From: Spirosoma aureum
GTDB taxonomy: Bacteria > Bacteroidota > Bacteroidia > Cytophagales > Spirosomataceae
Reading direction: 5' to 3'
Length of the DNA: 64,000 bases
NCBI RefSeq assembly: GCF_011604685.1
Contig: NZ_CP050063.1
Location: 2,316,501 to 2,380,500, forward strand
Below the pieces are notes generated by a model. That model did no database searches. It was not told the DNA's origin and worked only from the letters and a program-made list of their open reading frames with translations. Numbering within the stretch: position 1 is the stretch's first letter; the number at the start of each line of letters is the position of its first letter. The position numbers and the translations under genes are program-made. Below are positions 62,011 through 64,000 of this stretch, piece after piece.

Positions 62011-63630
62011 ATGGAAACCCTAAAAAAAAATACACACCTGGGAATTGATTTAAGTAACGTGCAGGGCGACATTCGGGGAGGAGCGATTTCATTCCTGGTA
62101 GCCGTGCCTTTATGTCTCGGTATTGCTCTGGCATCGGGTGCTCCATTATTCGCCGGTATCATTGCCGGAATTGTAGGCGGTTTGGTTGTGGGGGCCGTTA
62201 GCCGTTCGTCGCTGAGTATTTCGGGACCCGAAGCCGGGTTGATCATCGTAACCCTGGGCGCTATTCAGTCGCTGGGGTCATTTCCTGCTTTTTTGCTGGC
62301 TACCTGCCTGGCGGGAATTATTCAGATTGGATTGGGCTTCGCCAGAGCGGGCATGATCAGTAATTTTTTTCCGTCGTCGGTCATCAAAGGAATGCTGGCC
62401 GGTATTGGTATTATTCTGATTATAAAGCAATTGCCGCACCTTGTTGGCTATGATGCCGATGCTGCTGAAGGATTTGCGTTGTTTCAGCCCGGTGGTTTCA
62501 ACATCATCGAGCAATTGCATATGGCGCTTGGTCAGTTTCGTGGGGTGGCTATTCTGATTTCGGTGATTTCCCTGTTTATCTTTTATCTGTGGGAGCAACC
62601 AGCCTTCAAACAACATCGAGTTACCCGAAACATACCCGCAGCACTGGTTGTGGTTGTGCTGGGTATCTGTACAAACGAACTTGTTCGGATGATCAATCCG
62701 CAATGGGCCTTACAGGGAAATCACCTGGTGCAACTGCCAGTACCGGAAAATGCCGCCGAATTTCTGAACTTATTTACCTTCCCCGATTTTTCGCAGTGGA
62801 ACAACCCGCTGGTGTATACATCGGCGATTGCGATCGCACTGGTGGCTAGCCTGGAGGCTTTGCTGGCTATCGAAGCCTCGGATGAACTCGATCCGCTAAA
62901 ACGCAAAACGCCTACGAACCATGAATTGAAAGCGCAGGGCATCGGCAATCTGGTGAGTGGCTTGATTGGGGGAATACCGCTCACATCGGTTATTGTTCGG
63001 AGTTCGGTAAGCATCAATGCGGGTGCTCGTACCAAGCTGGCTGCGCTGATCCATGGCACCCTGCTTCTGGTGTGTGTAGTCACGCTCCCTACCTTACTGA
63101 ATAAGATGCCGTGGGCGTCTCTGGCGGCTATTTTGCTGGTAACGGGCTATAAACTAGCCCGAATAGAGATCGTTAAGGCTGTTTTTGCCGAAGGGGTTTC
63201 GAAGTTTATTCCGTTTGTCGTCACGGTAATGGCTATTTTACTAACTGACCTGCTGAGTGGTATTGCGATCGGAATGGTGACGGGCATCTTTTTCATCCTT
63301 CGCGATCATTACCTGAATGCGCACCGTATTCGCACCGACTGGGATAGTGGGGAAGATCGAACTCGCATCTACGTCAAACTTGGTGATCACGTGTCGTTTC
63401 TCAGTAAAGCCCGTCTGTTGAAAATGCTGAAGAATGTACCGGCTAACTCAATTCTCGAAATTGATGGAACAGCCTCTTCTTATATCGACAGTGATGTTGT
63501 GACGGCTATCCGAAATTTTGGCGCCGTAGCCCGCCAACGGAATATCCAGCTTATTTTCCTGGAGAATACAACGAAGGAGTTTCAACCTAATTACGCTCGT
63601 TCAGAATTGAAAATGGAAGTGTTTGAGTGA
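62011..63630 (+). CDS. SulP-family anion transporter with STAS domain
   Basis: A transporter of about 539 residues. The ATG at 62011 is preferred to a GTG 15 codons earlier that overlaps the small gene. About 12 membrane helices fill 20-430, with SISGPEAGLIIVTLGAIQ (near 75-92) and the conserved GGIPLTSVIVRSSVSINAGARTK (near 330-352). The C-terminal STAS-like domain (about 445-539) has VSFLSKARLLKML and IDGTASSYIDSDVVTAI. Family members carry sulfate, bicarbonate or other anions; the ion cannot be named. It is probably driven by the repeat-array promoter together with the small gene, under the adjacent two-component system. Confidence 0.92.
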   Translation: METLKKNTHLGIDLSNVQGDIRGGAISFLVAVPLCLGIALASGAPLFAGIIAGIVGGLVVGAVSRSSLSISGPEAGLIIVTLGAIQSLGSFPAFLLATCLAGIIQIGLGFARAGMISNFFPSSVIKGMLAGIGIILIIKQLPHLVGYDADAAEGFALFQPGGFNIIEQLHMALGQFRGVAILISVISLFIFYLWEQPAFKQHRVTRNIPAALVVVVLGICTNELVRMINPQWALQGNHLVQLPVPENAAEFLNLFTFPDFSQWNNPLVYTSAIAIALVASLEALLAIEASDELDPLKRKTPTNHELKAQGIGNLVSGLIGGIPLTSVIVRSSVSINAGARTKLAALIHGTLLLVCVVTLPTLLNKMPWASLAAILLVTGYKLARIEIVKAVFAEGVSKFIPFVVTVMAILLTDLLSGIAIGMVTGIFFILRDHYLNAHRIRTDWDSGEDRTRIYVKLGDHVSFLSKARLLKMLKNVPANSILEIDGTASSYIDSDVVTAIRNFGAVARQRNIQLIFLENTTKEFQPNYARSELKMEVFE

Positions 63631-63649
63631 AAGAAGTAAGTGAGTTGGC

Positions 63650-63717
63650 AGTCGGGGTTGACCGAACCAGGCACTATATCGTTGGTATAGGGCGTATGGT
63701 TCGGTCAGCCCCTGACT
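63650..63717. terminator. Long hairpin between SulP and a TonB receptor
   Basis: GGGGTTGACCGAACCA at 63654-63669 pairs with TGGTTCGGTCAGCCCC at 63697-63712 (one G-U), extended by AGTC/GACT outside and CTATA/TATAG inside the loop. It sits between two converging genes and probably ends both transcripts. Confidence 0.75.
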
Positions 63718-63719
63718 CT

Positions 63720-64000
63720 TTATAGCTTTACCTGCACTGTCACATAAACACTACGGCCATCGGAGGGGAGAATACCCGGCCCCGGATAACCCGTGGCCCG
63801 TCGGGTGAAATAAGCTCGGTCGGCCAGATTGTTCAGGCTGGTCTCGATCCGGAACTTGCTGAACTGATAAGACAAACTGGCATCCATGATGGTATAGGCC
63901 GGAATCAGGCCGATTACCGCTGAAACACCGCCGTCGCGGGCATTGGTCGCGTCGGAAAACTGATCGGAGAGGTACGTGTACTGAAACGACGCTTTTAGAT
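63720..64000 (-). CDS. TonB-dependent receptor, C-terminal end only
   Basis: The last 93 codons of a gene that enters from the right edge. The translation (YTYLSDQFSDATNA, IPAYTIMDASLSYQF, LNNLADRAYFTRRATGYPGPGILP) ends in VYVTVQVKL. The pattern of barrel strands and the DQFSDATNA and GYPGPGILP turns match the end of FecA-like siderophore or ferric-chelate receptors. The N-terminal part and the ligand cannot be judged. It converges on the SulP gene across a long hairpin. Confidence 0.85.
   Translation of the reverse strand, partial: LKASFQYTYLSDQFSDATNARDGGVSAVIGLIPAYTIMDASLSYQFSKFRIETSLNNLADRAYFTRRATGYPGPGILPSDGRSVYVTVQVKL

Noticed and set aside
61607..62146. 179-codon open frame on the minus strand
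   Set aside because: It overlaps the small membrane gene and the start of SulP in antisense, and its translation has no recognisable features.
1..64000. Phage, integrase, transposase, rRNA or tRNA genes
   Set aside because: Looked for by protein signatures and characteristic sequence; none could be supported.

Overview
The window looks like a chromosomal segment of a Bacteroidota bacterium of the Cytophagales, most like Spirosoma or a close relative. The case rests on two SusC/SusD pairs, many signal-peptide and lipoprotein genes, a C-terminal domain resembling a type IX secretion (T9SS) sorting signal, -7 promoter words of the TAnnTTTG type, DUF1800/DUF1501 and DUF4331 genes, and roughly 50% GC judged by eye. 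The genus is an inference. No rRNA, tRNA, CRISPR array, phage or insertion sequence was recognised.

Region 1 (1-10022, all minus strand) reads SusC, SusD, a TPR protein carrying a zinc HExxH site, then two tandem S10 serine carboxypeptidases, the last cut by the left edge. A SusCD importer beside three exported peptidases suggests a peptide capture and degradation locus. Region 2 (10621-18985) is mostly housekeeping: a UbiA-like membrane protein, a MOSC protein, tsaD, divergent tamB, and a Fur-family repressor. Region 3 (19093-22815) is a small glycan cluster: GH43, a lipoprotein aldose 1-epimerase and a GH5-like hydrolase, closed by a terminator.

Region 4 (23417-31879) holds two DUF4331 paralogues with a mosaic of near-identical and divergent DNA, a TPR lipoprotein, a small exported protein and a TonB-dependent receptor. 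An orphan ECF sigma factor in a very AT-rich island follows. A minus-strand CzcCBA-type metal efflux operon (32935-38450) comes next, divergent from a PLP enzyme of the cysteine synthase family.

Region 5 (39945-45075) has two minus-strand secreted proteins of unknown role and the DUF1800-DUF1501 pair, whose spacer is filled by an inverted array of short words. Region 6 (45148-49959) is a second SusC/SusD pair on the minus strand. Region 7 (50281-56386) is a tightly packed minus-strand run: sterol desaturase-like protein, DUF1684, a small hypothetical protein, an aminotransferase, DUF4395, a carboxymuconolactone decarboxylase-like protein, an SDR dehydrogenase and a GNAT acetyltransferase. An M14 carboxypeptidase (56453-59134) lies upstream.

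Region 8 (59501-63630, plus strand) is a response regulator and histidine kinase followed by six degenerate 11-bp direct repeats next to a -7 element, then a small coiled-coil membrane protein and a SulP anion transporter. The repeat spacing is what an OmpR/PhoB-type regulator would bind, so the two-component system probably controls the transporter. The right edge cuts a TonB-dependent receptor on the minus strand.
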